A stretch of DNA of 64,000 nt from UBA3537 sp049889395. Its GTDB lineage: Bacteria > Bacteroidota > Bacteroidia > Flavobacteriales > Flavobacteriaceae. Below, in pieces: positions 25,191-35,284 of this stretch; the stretch's first letter is position 1; each line of letters begins with the position of its first letter. The stretch covers positions 62,001-126,000 of the forward strand of contig JBMHDM010000008.1 in NCBI GenBank assembly GCA_049889395.1, read 5' to 3'. Under the pieces are notes generated by a model. It saw only the letters and a program-made list of their open reading frames with translations, was not told the DNA's origin and ran no database searches. The translations under genes were made by a program, and so were the position numbers.

Positions 25191-27947
25191 ATGAAAAAAC
25201 ACATCCTTAGTTTTTGGCTGGTCTGTTTGAGCGTTTTTTATGGGTTTGCCCAACAAACTGCAATACAGGGTACTGTCAAGGATCTACAGACCTTAACTCC
25301 AGTTGATGAGGTATTGGTTAGATTGGAAGGAACTACATTAAGCTTACTGACAAATTCTGATGGTTCATTTGAGTTTGCCTCTAGTGTTCCTCTTGGTGAA
25401 CAAATGCTTTCCATTTCAAAAGAAGGGTATTTAAATGCCCGATATCCAATTACTGTTAAGGAAGGTGAAACACTGATTCTATCAGATCTTATAATCCAAC
25501 TTGACGATTCTGATAATGACTTATTTACCATAACCCTCACAGACGACGAACTTAATGACGACACAAGTGGTGCAGATAATATCTCTGGACTTTTGTCCGC
25601 CTCACAAGATATTTTCCAAAGAGCTGCTGCATTCGAATTTAGCTCCTCTTTCTTTAGAGTACGGGGTTTAAATTCTGAGAATGGAAACGTTTTGATGAAT
25701 GGTATTGAAATGAATAAACTATTTGACGGTCGTCCGCAATGGAGTAATTGGGGCGGATTGAATGATGTTTTAAGAGGTCAGGAATTAAGCATGGGATTAG
25801 CGCCTTCAAGTTACAATTTTGGGGGTCTTCTAGGATCTACTAATATTAATTTAAGAGCTTCAAGCTACAGAGCAGGCGGTCGAATTACTTATTCTTCATC
25901 AAACAGAAGTTATACCAATCGTCTCATGGCCACTTATGCCTCTGGCCAATTGGACGGTGGTTGGGCTTACGCCTTTTCCATTGGAAGACGTTGGGGAAAC
26001 GAAGGCTTTCAAGATGGGACATTTTATGACGCCAACTCGTTTTTTGTTTCTTTTGAGAAAAAATTAAATGATAAACACAGCCTCAATTTAGTTGGGTTGT
26101 ACACACCAAATCGACGTGGTAAATCCTCTCCCAATACCCAAGAAGTTTTTGATCTAAAAGGTATTACCTACAACGAGTATTGGGGTATGCACGATGGTGA
26201 AAAACGAAACTCTAGAATTCGACGAATAGCCGAGCCGATTATCATGCTCAACCATTATTGGGATATCTCTGAAAATACCAGCCTGAACACCAATGTTGCC
26301 TACCAATTTGGAGAACTTGGGAACAGTCGTTTAGATTATGCTGGAGGGGCCAATCCTAGCCCAGCATATTATCAACAACTACCCAGTTATTTTTTAGCAG
26401 ATAACGATGGTCCAGATTACGCTGGGGCCTATCAATCAGAACAAGCCTTTAGGAATGGTGGTCAAATCGATTGGGATCGAATATATGACGCTAATTTGAC
26501 TAATAATATAAATGGCGATTACGCTGCATACGTCCTGTATGAAGACCGAAGTGATGACCAACAATTTACAGCTAATACTATTTTAGAGTCTTCTTTGAAT
26601 GACAATGTTACATTGAACGCTGCTATTAATTATAGGCGTTTAAAATCTCACAACTTTGCTGAAATAATAGATATGTTGGGCAGTAACATCGGATATTTAA
26701 ATGTAGATTCATTTGATCAGGTTCAATTCGATTTACAAAACCCAAATCAAGTCGTTGGAGAAGACGACACCTTTCGATACAATTATAATATTGATGCCAA
26801 TGTTTTGAGTAGTTTTGTTCAAGCTCAATTTAAGTACAATAAATTAGATTTCTTTGTCGCTGGAAGTTACACTGCTACGCAATACCAGCGCGAAGGACTT
26901 TATCAAACAGAAACTTATGCTGATAATTCACTTGGCAAAGGAAGAAAATTATCCTTTGCTGGGATCGGAGCAAAAGGAGGATTCACGTATAAATTTTCAG
27001 GAAAACATATTTTTAATATTAATGGGGGGTATTTAACAAAAGCCCCTTCCATTCGAAACACCTATACCAATTCGAGAGAAAACCACGCCATTGTTGGAGA
27101 TCAATCAGGAATAGACATCACAGAAGAAAAAATTACGTCTTTTGATGCCAGTTATATTTTTAGATCTCCCATTGTAAAAGCTAGACTTACTGGGTATTAC
27201 ACGCAAATGCAAGATGCCAATGAAATTTCATTTTACTTTGCCGATGGTATTAGCGGGGTAGATCAAGGCACAGCTTTTGTTCAAGAAATATTACAGGGTA
27301 TTGATAAGAGTCATGTCGGGATGGAATTTGGAATAGAAGCTCAAGTTACACCCACCATCAAACTGACCGGTGTGGCTTCTGTAGGACAATTCACATATGA
27401 TAACAACCCGAATCTAGTTTTGACCTCTAGCGATTTTGTTGAGGGATTAAATTTTGGAGCGTCCAATTTAAAAAATTACCGCATAGCAGCAGGACCGCAA
27501 CAAGCGGCCTCAATTGGCTTTGAATATAGAGACCCAAACTACTGGTGGTTTGGAACCACAGCCAATTTCTTTGCAGACACCTATGTTGATGTTTCACCAC
27601 TTACCAGAACACAAAACTTCTTCCTAGACACGGACGGTTTACCTTTTAATGACTATGATCCAGATTTAGCCAGAGATTTATTGCGTCAAGAACGATTTGA
27701 TAACTATATGGTTATTAATGCAATAGGTGGTAAATCTTGGAAAATAGGGGACAAGTATATTAGCCTATTCGTGAGTTTGAATAATATATTAAACCAAAAA
27801 TATAAATCAGGAGGATTTGAGCAAGGTCGAAGTGCTAACTACCAATCTCTGAAAGAAGATGCTGCCAATCCAAAACGTGTATTTGGACCAAAATACTGGT
27901 ATGGCCGAGGTCCAACATACTTCTTAAATCTCAATTACCGATTTTAA
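25191..27947 (+). CDS. TonB-dependent receptor with carboxypeptidase-regulatory-like domain
   Basis: Outer-membrane transporter of 918 residues: signal peptide (1-20), carboxypeptidase-regulatory-like domain (about 22-105, IQGTVKDLQTLTPVDEVLVR), a plug domain (about 130-235, FRVRGLNSENGNVLMNGIEM) and a large barrel ending in Phe (YFLNLNYRF). It carries the same WSNW plug motif as the receptor at 20.9 kb. The next gene, 31 bases downstream with its preferred start, is a surface-type DUF5689 lipoprotein that may act as its extracellular partner, in the way SusD partners SusC. The substrate is unknown; the divergent secreted EEP enzyme suggests a phosphate-ester or nucleic-acid ligand. Confidence 0.93.
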   Translation: MKKHILSFWLVCLSVFYGFAQQTAIQGTVKDLQTLTPVDEVLVRLEGTTLSLLTNSDGSFEFASSVPLGEQMLSISKEGYLNARYPITVKEGETLILSDLIIQLDDSDNDLFTITLTDDELNDDTSGADNISGLLSASQDIFQRAAAFEFSSSFFRVRGLNSENGNVLMNGIEMNKLFDGRPQWSNWGGLNDVLRGQELSMGLAPSSYNFGGLLGSTNINLRASSYRAGGRITYSSSNRSYTNRLMATYASGQLDGGWAYAFSIGRRWGNEGFQDGTFYDANSFFVSFEKKLNDKHSLNLVGLYTPNRRGKSSPNTQEVFDLKGITYNEYWGMHDGEKRNSRIRRIAEPIIMLNHYWDISENTSLNTNVAYQFGELGNSRLDYAGGANPSPAYYQQLPSYFLADNDGPDYAGAYQSEQAFRNGGQIDWDRIYDANLTNNINGDYAAYVLYEDRSDDQQFTANTILESSLNDNVTLNAAINYRRLKSHNFAEIIDMLGSNIGYLNVDSFDQVQFDLQNPNQVVGEDDTFRYNYNIDANVLSSFVQAQFKYNKLDFFVAGSYTATQYQREGLYQTETYADNSLGKGRKLSFAGIGAKGGFTYKFSGKHIFNINGGYLTKAPSIRNTYTNSRENHAIVGDQSGIDITEEKITSFDASYIFRSPIVKARLTGYYTQMQDANEISFYFADGISGVDQGTAFVQEILQGIDKSHVGMEFGIEAQVTPTIKLTGVASVGQFTYDNNPNLVLTSSDFVEGLNFGASNLKNYRIAAGPQQAASIGFEYRDPNYWWFGTTANFFADTYVDVSPLTRTQNFFLDTDGLPFNDYDPDLARDLLRQERFDNYMVINAIGGKSWKIGDKYISLFVSLNNILNQKYKSGGFEQGRSANYQSLKEDAANPKRVFGPKYWYGRGPTYFLNLNYRF

Positions 27948-27978
27948 AAATTTAGATATGAACCCTAATTTTAAACTA

Positions 27979-29397
27979 ATGAAAACATTAAAATTTAGAA
28001 CATTTGCTGCTGTTGTAGCAGCCTGTTTAACCATAGTCTCCTGCGTACAAGACGATGAATTTTCTGTGCCAAATAGCCTCGGAAGTGAAGAAAATCAGAA
28101 TCTTAACGACTTGATGTCTAGGATAGAATCTGGCACTGTGCAGATGATAACAATTGATCAATTAAAGGCACAATTTGTTTCTGATAACGATGCTACTGAA
28201 ATTACTTCAGAGATAGCTGTAAAAGGCTATGTTTCTTCGTCAGATGCCACTGGAAACTTCTACAAGGAATTTTTTATTCAAGATACCTCAGAAAATGCAA
28301 CTGCAGCTGTTAAGATTGCCCTAAATCAAGTTGAATCTTACAATCAATTTAATATGGGGAGAGAGGTTTACGTCTACCTAAAGGACTTATACCTAGGTGA
28401 AGCAAATGGTGGCGATGGTGTATTCACTATCGGCGGGGCTGTCAATGGAGATGGAGAAGTAGAAGCTATGACAGCAAATCAAATTCCAATGTATGTCTTC
28501 AGGTCACCGACAACAGAAACTATCGTTGCTAAAGAAGTCACAGCATTATCGGCCGACGATATTGGAATTTTTGTAACAATCAATGATGCAGAATTCCCCT
28601 CAAATTCGGCTGGTTTACCATATGTATCTCCGATGGATGACTATGATACGCAACATACAGTTCAGCGATGCTCAGGATTTGACTACGCAACCTTCATGCT
28701 TGAAACAAGTGCTTTTGCTAGTTTTAAAAACGAAGTGCTTCCAAGTGGTGGAGGATCTATATCTGGGGTAGTATCTAAAACTTATAATGGAAGCGACTTA
28801 GTTTTAGCACTAAACACAACCGACGATGTTCAAATGGATGGCAGTCGTTGTGAATTATTAGATATTAATGATTTTTCGGCCATTTTTGAAGATGATTTTC
28901 AGACTTATTCCAACTATAGCAATATAGCTGGGAGTTGGACCAATTATCTAGAAGAAGGTAATCGAAAATGGCGAGCCAAAACAACATATGACAATCAAAA
29001 CAGTGGAAGCAAAATTGCTTACATGAGCGCCTACAATACCGGCGATTCAAGTAATATTTCTTGGCTTATTAGTCCAGCAATTGACTTGGATGCACAAGGA
29101 GCAGAGTTTGTAAAATTTAAATCTTCGAATAGTTACAGCGATAATAGTGAATTAGAACTCCTAATATCGACAGACTGGGACGGGACTGAGAATACCATTG
29201 AGACGGCTACGTGGAGTACTCTAACAACTAATATTGTATCTGACGATGAGTATTATCAAAATTGGGTCGATTCTGGTTTAACAGATCTTAGTTCATACTC
29301 TGGGAATGCCTACATTGCTTTGAAGTACACCGGTGGTGGGAACGACTACACGGGAACTTTCGAAATCGATGACTTTCAAGTTTTAGTGCAAAATTAA
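27979..29397 (+). CDS. DUF5689 domain lipoprotein with choice-of-anchor J domain
   Basis: A lipoprotein of about 472 residues. I chose the ATG at 27979 (MKTLKFRTF) over the one at 27958 because it gives a standard signal peptide with lipobox LTIVSC (Cys at about residue 22), followed by QDDE, an acidic stretch typical of surface-exposed Bacteroidota lipoproteins. A DUF5689 domain (about 50-280, VQMITIDQLKAQF through KTYNGSDLVL) contains an OB-fold-like region. The C-terminal 170 residues form a jelly-roll choice-of-anchor J domain (FEDDFQTYS to FEIDDFQVLV). Probably an extracellular partner of the preceding receptor. Confidence 0.85.
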   Translation: MKTLKFRTFAAVVAACLTIVSCVQDDEFSVPNSLGSEENQNLNDLMSRIESGTVQMITIDQLKAQFVSDNDATEITSEIAVKGYVSSSDATGNFYKEFFIQDTSENATAAVKIALNQVESYNQFNMGREVYVYLKDLYLGEANGGDGVFTIGGAVNGDGEVEAMTANQIPMYVFRSPTTETIVAKEVTALSADDIGIFVTINDAEFPSNSAGLPYVSPMDDYDTQHTVQRCSGFDYATFMLETSAFASFKNEVLPSGGGSISGVVSKTYNGSDLVLALNTTDDVQMDGSRCELLDINDFSAIFEDDFQTYSNYSNIAGSWTNYLEEGNRKWRAKTTYDNQNSGSKIAYMSAYNTGDSSNISWLISPAIDLDAQGAEFVKFKSSNSYSDNSELELLISTDWDGTENTIETATWSTLTTNIVSDDEYYQNWVDSGLTDLSSYSGNAYIALKYTGGGNDYTGTFEIDDFQVLVQN

Positions 29398-29413
29398 TAT
29401 CACAGATCTAGCT

Positions 29414-29446
29414 AAAAAACCTGTGAGAATATCACAGGTTTTTTTT
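29414..29446 (+). terminator. Terminator after DUF5689 lipoprotein
   Basis: Stem AACCTGTGA / TCACAGGTT with loop GAATA, followed by eight T. It closes the receptor-DUF5689 operon. Confidence 0.9.
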
Positions 29447-29457
29447 ATTTTTAAGCT

Positions 29458-29835
29458 ATGAATATTTTTGATAAATTATATTTATCTACTTCTCATCACG
29501 TCAAGAAACGCTTACCTAAAAAAGCTAAATCCTATGCTAGACGATATGTATCTTTAATTCAAATAGGTCTAATGCTATTGTTAGGAACATTCTTTTTAAA
29601 ATTTTCTAATCAATTACAATTTACCCTATTTGACCATACTGATACTACAATAATATGTATTGGAGCATCAATATTTATAATATTTAAAAATTGGTTGACT
29701 TACAACGGCAAAAAACACGTTGTTTTGAGTTCAACTAAAATTAAACAATCTACGCCCCCCTATTCAGTTATTGCATTGATGTCATTTCAAATTTTGATAT
29801 TTCTTCTTTTTATCATTCTCCTCAAAACTACATAA
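29458..29835 (+). CDS. Uncharacterised small membrane protein
   Basis: A 125-residue protein with a basic N-terminus (HHVKKRLPKKAKSYARR) and three hydrophobic segments near residues 31-48, 63-78 and 101-122. I recognise no domain. It starts 12 bases after the terminator of the preceding operon and has no perfect -7 box, so its expression may depend on read-through. A bidirectional terminator follows it. AT content and the convincing membrane topology support a real gene, but the function is unknown. Confidence 0.55.
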   Translation: MNIFDKLYLSTSHHVKKRLPKKAKSYARRYVSLIQIGLMLLLGTFFLKFSNQLQFTLFDHTDTTIICIGASIFIIFKNWLTYNGKKHVVLSSTKIKQSTPPYSVIALMSFQILIFLLFIILLKTT

Positions 29836-29867
29836 AAAACCCCCACAATTTTGTGGAGGTTTTTTTG
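29834..29867. terminator. Bidirectional terminator between convergent genes
   Basis: An imperfect stem (AACCCCCACA / TGTGGAGGTT, one mismatch) has an A run on one side and a T run on the other. It can serve both the small membrane protein gene and the convergent OmpA-family gene. Confidence 0.85.
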
Positions 29868-29885
29868 AAATTAAATTTAATGCTA

Positions 29886-31790
29886 TTATTTATTCGGATT
29901 TCCTTCTAAAATAATAAACTCCGAACGGCGATTCATTTGGTGCTCTTCTTCATTACAAGCAGATCCGCAATCATTTACAGGTGTAGTCTCACCCATTCCT
30001 ACACCATTAATTCGGCTTGGGTCAATTCCTTTTGAAATCACATATTGAGCGGTGGTTAGTGCTCGTCTTTCGGAAAGTCCTTGATTGTATTTAGCGCTTC
30101 CTCTTGAGTCTGTATGTGACTCTGCGCGGATTACAATGGATTGATACTTATTCATCAACTCAACGAGCTTATCTAACTCGAATGCTGCTTGAGCTGTAAT
30201 GTTAGATTTATCAAAATCAAAATATATGGGATTGAGTACAACTTTATTGGCCAAAATAATTTCATCGATCGGATCTAACAATATTTCTGCAGAAACTTCC
30301 TCCTCGCTTGTTCCAGGGATATTGGTTGAATTGCTTTCATATTCCGCCATATTGGCCGTAAGGTATAATTGTGTGTCACATTCAATAATGTAATTGACCT
30401 CCCCTTCGTCAGAAGTTATTTTGGTTCCAATGATATTTCCTTCGGAATCAGTAACATTAACTAATGCACCAGCCAAAATAAGTCCTGTTTCGCTATCTTT
30501 CACCGTAACCGTTACTAGCACATCGCAAATAGGTTGAAGTACTCTTACAGCATAAACATCGTCGCTGCCCATACCCCCTTCGCGGTTGGAAGATACAAAA
30601 CCTTCTCCTGCCTCATTAATACTAAAAGCAAAATCGTCGGCGTTGCCATTGACCGGTATTCCCACGTTTCGTACTGGGCCAACTTTCCCGTCTACAAGTT
30701 TAGCAAAAAACACGTCCATTCCACCAAGACCTAAATGTCCATCGGAAGAGAAATAGAGGGTGTTGTCGGCACTTACAAAAGGAAACATTTCCTGACCTTC
30801 GGTATTTACTTTTTGACCTAAATTAGTCGGCTCGCCAATGGAACCATCATCATTGATTGGAGCGGCATAAATATCAAATTGTCCCATGCCTCCGGCCATA
30901 TCGGACGAAAAGAACAATGTTTTTCCATCTGGGCTTACAGCAGGATTTTTAACAGAATAATTTTCTGAGTTTAAAGATAAGGCTTCTCCTTCAGACCATA
31001 CCCCCAGCTCGTTTGTTGATTTATATAAGTTTAAAACACTGAATTTATTTCTGGATAAAGAATCTCTTTCAAAAATTTTATCATGGAAACTTTCTCTTGA
31101 AAAATAAAGTGATTTGCCATCAGGAGAAAAAGAAACTACGCCTTCGTGGTATTTTGTATTGAGTTCTTTGACCGCCACAGGCGTTTGGAAAGAGCCATCT
31201 TCGTTCTGTTGGGCAGTGTAGATATCCAAAAAGGGTTCTTCGTTCCAGCCATAGGTTTTTCCTTCACCATTTCGTGCCGATGCTATATACAATGTGCCGT
31301 CTTGAAAAGTACCTCCAAAATCGGAAAGTTTAGAATTGACACCAGCATCTTGCACGTTAAATTTTTGACCTTTTTCTAGAATTTTAGGTAAATAGTTTGG
31401 GTTATTAACAAAAGCAATAGCTCTATGATCTGCTGGTCGCATGGCGGCAAACTTGGCCATTTGAGTGTTAGATGCTTCATATTTACCATTGGCTTTAAGC
31501 ATTTGTGCGTATTTGTAAATCATTTCAGGAGCTTCAGAAGTTTCAAGAGCTTTCTGATACCATTTTTCAGCCTCAACGGTGTTAAAAACATTGTAATAAG
31601 CCTCAGCTAATTGTCCGTAAACATATGTACTACCTTCACCTTTTGAAATGAGTTTTTCATAGGCCTTTGCTGCTTCAACAAACTCAAATTTTGCAAAGAG
31701 TTTATCGGCTTTTTTGGTAGATGAAGATTGTGCATTGACCCATAAGCCAGCGACTAATATGAGTATAAAGATTGTATTGTATTTTTTCAT
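29886..31790 (-). CDS. OmpA family protein with TPR and PD40-like repeats
   Basis: A 634-residue envelope protein: signal peptide (1-20), TPR helices (about 25-125), WD40-like PD40 beta-propeller repeats (about 165-415, including VSFSPDGKSLYFSRESF and AVSPDGKTLFFSSDMAGG), a carboxypeptidase-regulatory-like segment (about 425-500), and a C-terminal OmpA peptidoglycan-binding domain (about 520-630, NPIYFDFDKSNIT and ESHTDSRGSAKYNQ). This architecture is related to PorE-type proteins that tether T9SS components to the cell wall. It is the last gene of the locus with PorP/SprF and a T9SS type B substrate, 20 bases after porP. A role in anchoring or exporting that substrate is inferred from the context. 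Confidence 0.9.
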   Translation of the reverse strand: MKKYNTIFILILVAGLWVNAQSSSTKKADKLFAKFEFVEAAKAYEKLISKGEGSTYVYGQLAEAYYNVFNTVEAEKWYQKALETSEAPEMIYKYAQMLKANGKYEASNTQMAKFAAMRPADHRAIAFVNNPNYLPKILEKGQKFNVQDAGVNSKLSDFGGTFQDGTLYIASARNGEGKTYGWNEEPFLDIYTAQQNEDGSFQTPVAVKELNTKYHEGVVSFSPDGKSLYFSRESFHDKIFERDSLSRNKFSVLNLYKSTNELGVWSEGEALSLNSENYSVKNPAVSPDGKTLFFSSDMAGGMGQFDIYAAPINDDGSIGEPTNLGQKVNTEGQEMFPFVSADNTLYFSSDGHLGLGGMDVFFAKLVDGKVGPVRNVGIPVNGNADDFAFSINEAGEGFVSSNREGGMGSDDVYAVRVLQPICDVLVTVTVKDSETGLILAGALVNVTDSEGNIIGTKITSDEGEVNYIIECDTQLYLTANMAEYESNSTNIPGTSEEEVSAEILLDPIDEIILANKVVLNPIYFDFDKSNITAQAAFELDKLVELMNKYQSIVIRAESHTDSRGSAKYNQGLSERRALTTAQYVISKGIDPSRINGVGMGETTPVNDCGSACNEEEHQMNRRSEFIILEGNPNK

Positions 31791-31810
31791 GATAATGTAC
31801 TTAGCTTAAT

Positions 31811-32728
31811 TTAGAAATAACGTGGTGATCGAGATACTTTAGATGAGAAGTTAAAATCAAAGTTGATGAAAATTTCATGCGACGAGTTGGTTACAATATC
31901 CAAGTCTGATCGTATTGCGTCATAAGCATATCCAATTCGAAGATTATCCATCACTCTAAAATTTATCATTCCACTGAATGAATCCTCTAGTCTATAACCT
32001 ACACCAACTTCGACCGTATCGTACATAAACACATTGGCGTTTATGTCATAACTTATTGGTGCATCAAAAGCGTATTTAAGCAGCGCGTGTGGTTTAAGCT
32101 TAAAGTTTTCAGATAAATCAAACACATAACCAGCCGCGGCAAATAAATGTTCAGATTCAGACCCAATTTTAGTACCGTTAGCATCTAGATGCACACCATT
32201 TAGAATATTGGGCACCGACACAGAGATGTAATATTTATTAGGTTTGTAGAAATAGACACCTGCACCAATATTTGGTGTGGTTTCATTAATTGCATTTGCA
32301 AAAAATGGATCTCCCATATCAACGAGGTTAATCTGACTTTCTGCAATGGCGATGTCGTGGAAAGTGAAGCCACCTTTGACTCCAAATGCTAACCTAGTTT
32401 CCATGCCTGTTGGTATGGTGTAGGATACATCAACGTAGGCATTAGTTTCTTGGACCGGACCAATTTGATCTGAAATAACAGACAAACCCATAGCCAGTTG
32501 CTTGCCTACAGGGGAATGAATATTAAAAGTATAGGTTTCTGGCCCACCATCTAGTCCAACCCATTGACTTCTATATAAAGCACCAATAGACAGCCCTTCC
32601 GAAATTCCAGCATAAGCTGGATTAATGATATTCATATTGTACATGTATTGCGTGTACTGTGGGTCCTGTTGGGCGTTAACCTGCGGTGCAATCAGCGCTA
32701 CAAAAATTATTAGAATTAATTTTCTCAT
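31811..32728 (-). CDS. Type IX secretion system membrane protein, PorP/SprF family
   Basis: A 305-residue outer-membrane barrel with a signal peptide (1-19, ending VNAQ/QDP). The family hallmark QYTQYMYNMNIINPAYAG is near residues 24-41, and the chain ends in an outer-membrane-like strand. SprF of Flavobacterium johnsoniae is needed for export of its neighbouring type B substrate SprB, and genomes typically carry several substrate-specific PorP/SprF copies. Here the copy lies 21 bases downstream of a type B surface protein gene, so it is presumably dedicated to that protein. Confidence 0.93.
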   Translation of the reverse strand: MRKLILIIFVALIAPQVNAQQDPQYTQYMYNMNIINPAYAGISEGLSIGALYRSQWVGLDGGPETYTFNIHSPVGKQLAMGLSVISDQIGPVQETNAYVDVSYTIPTGMETRLAFGVKGGFTFHDIAIAESQINLVDMGDPFFANAINETTPNIGAGVYFYKPNKYYISVSVPNILNGVHLDANGTKIGSESEHLFAAAGYVFDLSENFKLKPHALLKYAFDAPISYDINANVFMYDTVEVGVGYRLEDSFSGMINFRVMDNLRIGYAYDAIRSDLDIVTNSSHEIFINFDFNFSSKVSRSPRYF

Positions 32729-32749
32729 TTTAAAGTAATTAGTTTTTGG

Positions 32750-35206
32750 TTAGTAATTTAAATAAATCCAGCTGATGGTTGGCTCTTTGCCAGAGGCATA
32801 TTGTATTACATAAAAGTAAGTTCCTACTGGGAGCAATTCCCCAGAGTTGCCATTTCCGCTACTAGCATCTTGTCCACACCAATGGTCAACATAATCATTC
32901 AGCTCAAATACTTTGGAGCCATAACGGTTATAAATTTCAGCTTTAATTATATCTTCTTGATCCTCTAGATGGTCTAAAACTAAACAATCATTTAGACCGT
33001 CTCCATTTGGAGAAATACCTTGAGGGATATCAACACAATTTTGATTCATGTAGTATGCGACTTCAATAGTTGTTTCAGTAGAACACATGGACATTGTTTC
33101 AGTCACTTCAACTGTTACAGTGCCACTCATTAGGTCTTCTCCATGAACAAAAATCGGCGATGCTCCATCTTGAAGTAGCTCACCGTTCATGTACCAGGCG
33201 TAGTTATAGTCGTTAGTCATGTCTATATCATTAAGAATATTGACTGATAATTCAACATCGCCATTAGCACACTTCAAGAATGATGTTCCATCTTCCAAAT
33301 CTGGAACAAACCCTGGTGAAACCGTGATTGTTGTATCGGCAAAACAGCCTGTCTCTTCGTTATATGCTGTCACCAAATACTCCCCATATTGGTCTGATCC
33401 TGCAGGGAACGTAAATGTGTTGTCTTCACCAAATTGAATATCAACATTATCATAGGTCCAGTAATAAACCAAATATGGCGATTGTTGTGAGGCGTCAACA
33501 TTGACTTCTAATGTGACCTCTTCACCTTCACAAATGTAAATGTCACTTTCAACAGCAACTGGGATTGGCGTTGGTGTGATTTCAACAAGTACGCTGTCTG
33601 TAACTGTGGCAGTACCACCATTACACAAGTTGTACGTTACAGCGGCAGTATATGTCGTAGTCTCTTCGGGATAAACTGTTATAGTATCATCCGTGCCGAC
33701 AATGTTGTTGTCTTCGTCATACCACTCTAATATATAGTTGGCCTCACCTATAGATGGTGTAAATCTCCAAAACTCATCAGAAGTTTCCCAAACCCCTGTG
33801 TTTCTTCCTGGTGGGGTAAAAGCCACAGTACCTTCAATATTTTGAACTCCAACCGCAGCTAGACCATCATTCCAGTCTGTACAAACGGGCTTGTTGAATA
33901 TATTAACATCAATAGTATTTGATGATTCGTACAAGATGATTTGCGAGCTTGATACATTATCGTTACAACTAAATCCAAAGTGACACACTTCGCTATAATT
34001 AACAACAAATTGTCTTGCTGGAGCAGATCCTAAGATCATGTAATTAATATCTCCACAAACAGACGGGTCGATATCATGAGATACGCCAAAAATGTTGGCC
34101 TCAGCCAATGTGGCATTGGAGGAATTTGGCAACGTATCATCAGCATCTAAAGACCATCCATTGCCAGAGTCTGCATTTTCAAGTTCAAAAGACAGAACCC
34201 CGTTAGATCCGATCAGTATTTGGCTATAGGTCTCTCCGAAGAAACAAAATTCAAACCCTAAGTCAATAATCTCTGACCAGCGGTCGTCAATATCTAAACT
34301 CGTTGGTGTTCCACCAGTTAGTTGTGGCATCGGACAGTTTTCTTGAGCACTTACGTCGTATGACGTTGTGTCTTGTCCAAACAGATGATAGGACGCTGTT
34401 AAAACTGTCGCAGGATCGTTATCGCTGCAGAATGTTGTGTCCTCACCAGCATAGACAATAGAACATTCGTTTGGTGGTGGTGGACAAAGGAAAGTCAGGT
34501 TGCTACTATCCACTGAGCAACTATTATCATCACTGTTTAAAACATTGATTACAACTTGCGTATTTGCAGCGTATGGCCCAAAAGTAATTACTCCTGTTGA
34601 GGTTGACGTTTGAGCTGCACTTCCTTGATTGTCTGTCAGTTCAAGATTCATGGCATCGCCCATATCCGTTATATTAGCCTCGACATAAAATTCTTGAACA
34701 GGCTCACAACTACCAACAATATCAAATTCAACTGTTTGTGTAATACATGTTTTACATCTTACATCAAAGTTCCAAGGCGTATAAGAAGTCGATGACTGGC
34801 AACTTACTGATCCATCCGAGTCTACCTCAATGTATATAGATGTAGATGTAGATTCTACAACAATTCCAGTTAGGTCATTGACCCCAGCAGTGTTGTTATT
34901 GAAAAGAACAGTGCCTGTATTGTCTGGTCCATCATAAATTGTGATATCGTCCCAGTTTGCTTCTATGTTTCCGGAATTAAATATTACTTCCAAAGGATAG
35001 CCATCTGTAGAGGTGAAAACCCAATAGGTTGAATCATTATTGCCATAGCAATAGTCAATATTCACGGGTTGCCCCAAACTACAGTCTATGGTGTAATCGG
35101 TTTGTTGTGTGGTAGTGAAGGTTTCTGGTCCGGACCATTCCGAATAACCGTCTTCATCGCCACAAAATGCACGAACATAAACGTCATATGTGGTTAGGAA
35201 ATCCAA
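32750..35206 (-). CDS. T9SS type B surface protein, downstream half after in-frame stop
   Basis: The 818-codon C-terminal part of a gene interrupted by TAA at 35285-35287. It is in the same frame as the upstream half, and the frame is open right back to that stop; the TTG at 35206 is only the first permitted start, in the middle of a fibronectin type III domain (TTYDVYVRAFCGDEDGYSEW). A CUB-like domain (about residues 40-145), a long beta-rich region, Ig/PKD-like modules (about 500-720) and the type B sorting domain (about 735-818, QGISPNGDGLNDC onward) follow. The sorting domain normally directs T9SS export, but this half has no signal peptide, so on its own it could not be exported. Confidence 0.8.
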   Translation of the reverse strand: MDFLTTYDVYVRAFCGDEDGYSEWSGPETFTTTQQTDYTIDCSLGQPVNIDYCYGNNDSTYWVFTSTDGYPLEVIFNSGNIEANWDDITIYDGPDNTGTVLFNNNTAGVNDLTGIVVESTSTSIYIEVDSDGSVSCQSSTSYTPWNFDVRCKTCITQTVEFDIVGSCEPVQEFYVEANITDMGDAMNLELTDNQGSAAQTSTSTGVITFGPYAANTQVVINVLNSDDNSCSVDSSNLTFLCPPPPNECSIVYAGEDTTFCSDNDPATVLTASYHLFGQDTTSYDVSAQENCPMPQLTGGTPTSLDIDDRWSEIIDLGFEFCFFGETYSQILIGSNGVLSFELENADSGNGWSLDADDTLPNSSNATLAEANIFGVSHDIDPSVCGDINYMILGSAPARQFVVNYSEVCHFGFSCNDNVSSSQIILYESSNTIDVNIFNKPVCTDWNDGLAAVGVQNIEGTVAFTPPGRNTGVWETSDEFWRFTPSIGEANYILEWYDEDNNIVGTDDTITVYPEETTTYTAAVTYNLCNGGTATVTDSVLVEITPTPIPVAVESDIYICEGEEVTLEVNVDASQQSPYLVYYWTYDNVDIQFGEDNTFTFPAGSDQYGEYLVTAYNEETGCFADTTITVSPGFVPDLEDGTSFLKCANGDVELSVNILNDIDMTNDYNYAWYMNGELLQDGASPIFVHGEDLMSGTVTVEVTETMSMCSTETTIEVAYYMNQNCVDIPQGISPNGDGLNDCLVLDHLEDQEDIIKAEIYNRYGSKVFELNDYVDHWCGQDASSGNGNSGELLPVGTYFYVIQYASGKEPTISWIYLNY

Positions 35207-35284
35207 ATCAGTAAGGGTGGTACTGTTAATGGCAGAATAAGTTGCTCTCCGAGTGGGGTGAGTTGAGGGGGTGTGAGCAAGATC

